From JAFMIT01 sp049421205 (GTDB lineage: Bacteria > Actinomycetota > Actinomycetes > S36-B12 > UBA5976): 64,000 bases of DNA. Positions 62,662 through 64,000 of this stretch are shown one piece after another. Numbering within the stretch: position 1 is the stretch's first letter; each line of letters starts with the position of its first letter. The notes under the pieces were generated by a model. That model saw only the letters and a program-made list of their open reading frames with translations. It was not told the origin of the DNA and did no database searches. The position numbers and the translations under genes are program-made. The DNA lies in assembly GCA_049421205.1 (NCBI GenBank), contig JBMSMQ010000002.1, positions 69,501-133,500 of the forward strand, read 5' to 3'.

Positions 62662-63966
62662 CTACCCAAAGAGCACGATGGGGTTGAAAATGTCTGCGAC
62701 GATAACGATGAGTCCTGCCGAAAGCATAAGGGCCGCAACGACATAGGTCAGAGGTAAAGCACGGGCAGTGTCAATTGGGCCAGGATCAGGTAGTAGACGA
62801 AGCTTCGCATATCGTTTTCGGATGCCCTCAAAAATGGCTCCTGCAGCGTGCCCGCCATCAAGTGGAAGCAAAGGGACTAAATTGAAAATAAAGAGAAATA
62901 GATTGAGACTTGCTGCAAGTCCCAATAGATTCTGAACTTTTTCGATGTTTCCAAGATCACTTGCAACTATTTCACCAGAAATTAGGCTCACGCCTACCAC
63001 ACTGACAGGTCCATTTGGATCACGCTCTTGTCCATTGACCATTGTCACAACGAGACCTGCAATCTTTTCCGGAAATGAAAGCAGAGCGACCACTGATGCT
63101 GTGGTCATCCTCCACATTTCTTGAGGTACTGAAGTTAAAGGTAGAGGTTCTAAAACAATATCGGGCGATACACCAAAGAATTTTCGCTTAATAACTTCAC
63201 CGGTGGGTTTACCTTCGTCATCAACTAACTTAATATTCAGATTCGCAAGTGATACATCAACAGTTCTCAGTTGTCCGCGAATATCTTCAACAATGATTTT
63301 TACGTCATTCGTCTTTGCAGCCGTTATCGCAGAACTTACGTCCTGCCACTTCGTGATTTGAGTTGTGTCAATACGAACTAAGCGTTCACCAGGCTGAATT
63401 CCTGAAAGTGCCGCTGGGGTTTGTTCCGAATCTAGACAACCAGTCACAGAACCCTCTCCAGATAAATCTGAATTTGTAGGAACACAGGGCACAATTCCGC
63501 CGACCTTTGTTGTTGCTGTCGCTACTCCGATACCTGAAAACACGATCGAGAAAAAGACGATTGCCAGGAGCAGGTTCATGAATGGACCACCCGTCATTAT
63601 GACGAGTTTTTTCCATACTGGAAGTGAGTAAAAAGTTCGAGCCTCTTCACCAGGTTGAATCTCCGCTGCACTTTCTTCACGCGCATGATCGATGAGATCT
63701 CGAAACGGTCCACCTACCTGCTTATTGTCATTTCGCCCAGGCGCATACATCCCAATCATTCGAATGAACCCACCTAGTGGGATGGCTCGAATTGCGTATC
63801 GGGTTTCGCCTATTTGCTTTTTCCAAAGGAAAGGACCAAATCCAACGGAATACTCTGTGACTTTCACGCCGAAGCGTTTCGCTGGAATAAGGTGCCCAAA
63901 CTCGTGAAGGGCAATAGAAATCCCTATCACCAAGAGGAAAAGGGAGATTCCGATGAGTTCCAACAC
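62662..63966 (-). CDS. rip1: Site-2 (RIP) zinc metalloprotease, RseP/Rip1
   Basis: A 434-residue intramembrane protease. HEFGH (His21, Glu22, His25) lies in the first membrane helix and NLVPLLPLDGGH near the C-terminus provides the Asp ligand; a PDZ domain (about 190-240) with GIQPGERLVRI lies between. It would cut anti-sigma factors or other membrane substrates. The start is GTG at 63966. There is no strong ribosome site in the few bases shown. Confidence 0.94.
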   Translation of the reverse strand: MLELIGISLFLLVIGISIALHEFGHLIPAKRFGVKVTEYSVGFGPFLWKKQIGETRYAIRAIPLGGFIRMIGMYAPGRNDNKQVGGPFRDLIDHAREESAAEIQPGEEARTFYSLPVWKKLVIMTGGPFMNLLLAIVFFSIVFSGIGVATATTKVGGIVPCVPTNSDLSGEGSVTGCLDSEQTPAALSGIQPGERLVRIDTTQITKWQDVSSAITAAKTNDVKIIVEDIRGQLRTVDVSLANLNIKLVDDEGKPTGEVIKRKFFGVSPDIVLEPLPLTSVPQEMWRMTTASVVALLSFPEKIAGLVVTMVNGQERDPNGPVSVVGVSLISGEIVASDLGNIEKVQNLLGLAASLNLFLFIFNLVPLLPLDGGHAAGAIFEGIRKRYAKLRLLPDPGPIDTARALPLTYVVAALMLSAGLIVIVADIFNPIVLFG

Positions 63967-64000
63967 GGTTTTAGATTAGACCAAGTCACCCACATACGCA

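Noticed and set aside
63967..64000. A seven-codon reading frame ending in TAA at 63976 on the minus strand, possibly the 3' end of dxr
   Set aside because: dxr often precedes rip1 in actinobacteria, but a few residues are too short to support the call.
1..64000. tRNA, rRNA, insertion sequences, prophage or riboswitches
   Set aside because: Intergenic gaps are mostly shorter than 200 bp and none shows a cloverleaf, rRNA block, transposase, or a riboswitch I could recognise.

Overview
The window looks like a chromosomal segment of a small-genome actinobacterium. The order ftsK-rimO-pgsA-cinA-clgR-DUF3046-recA-recX-miaB-miaA-dapF-hflX-dinG-lexA-nrdR-nrdJ and the block rip1-ispG-GNAT-proS-rimP-nusA-ylxR-infB-rbfA-truB-ribF-rpsO-pnp-dapB are actinobacterial arrangements. 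Other actinobacterial marks are ClgR, DUF3046, DUF6504, RNase J, ThyX and a class II (B12-dependent) ribonucleotide reductase. By eye the DNA is A+T-rich for this phylum. Genes are packed with 4-base overlaps and very short gaps, and there are no insertion sequences, phage genes, rRNAs or tRNAs. Together this suggests a streamlined free-living aquatic lineage such as the Nanopelagicales (acI). That placement is inference; no marker tree was run.

Layout. Positions 1-4.5 kb hold an SOS-type dnaE2 gene (cut by the window edge) with its DUF6504 partner, an AlkA-type glycosylase, a membrane O-acyltransferase and a coiled-coil protein, all on the minus strand. Positions 4.6-6.8 kb hold a saccharopine-dehydrogenase-like reductase, a DoxX-like membrane protein and a YbaK-like protein. 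Positions 6.8-16.4 kb hold a carotenoid gene cluster: crtA-like, cruF, cruC-like, crtD and, after one opposite-strand CDP-alcohol phosphotransferase gene, crtE, crtI, a GT-C mannosyltransferase-like gene and crtB. It predicts a glycosylated, hydroxylated, probably 2-keto acyclic C40 carotenoid; no cyclase is present here. Positions 16.4-21.1 kb hold nrdJ, nrdR, an SOS LysM gene and lexA. Positions 21.1-44.4 kb are mostly minus strand: dinG, sdaA, hflX, dapF, a GT4/PIG-L pair, tRNA modification genes (miaA, miaB), folD, mtnA, recX, recA, regulators (TetR, ClgR), cinA, pgsA, rimO, a RodZ-like gene, ftsK, rnj, dapA and thyX. Positions 44.5-46.2 kb hold a response-regulator-like gene without its phosphoacceptor aspartate, and azlCD. 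Positions 46.2-64 kb hold dapB, an M16 protease, pnp, rpsO and the large nusA-infB translation operon, followed by proS, a GNAT gene, ispG and rip1.

Regulatory reading. Four LexA-box-like palindromes mark three SOS promoters: DUF6504-dnaE2, the divergent LysM/lexA pair, and recA. They describe a compact SOS response (repressor, activator, mutagenic polymerase and a probable division inhibitor). The nrdR-nrdJ control region carries two 16-bp NrdR-box-like sites exactly 32 bp apart, plus two consensus DnaA boxes, which links dNTP supply to replication control. The pnp leader has a hairpin that buries its own ribosome binding site. A perfect 15-bp inverted repeat lies in the lexA leader and a 12-bp hairpin lies in the DUF6504-dnaE2 leader.

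No wholly new multi-gene defence or mobile system was seen. The most unusual content is the carotenoid cluster (crtA-like ketolase plus two different types of glycosyltransferase), the aspartate-less regulator, and the stacked regulatory sites around nrdR and lexA.
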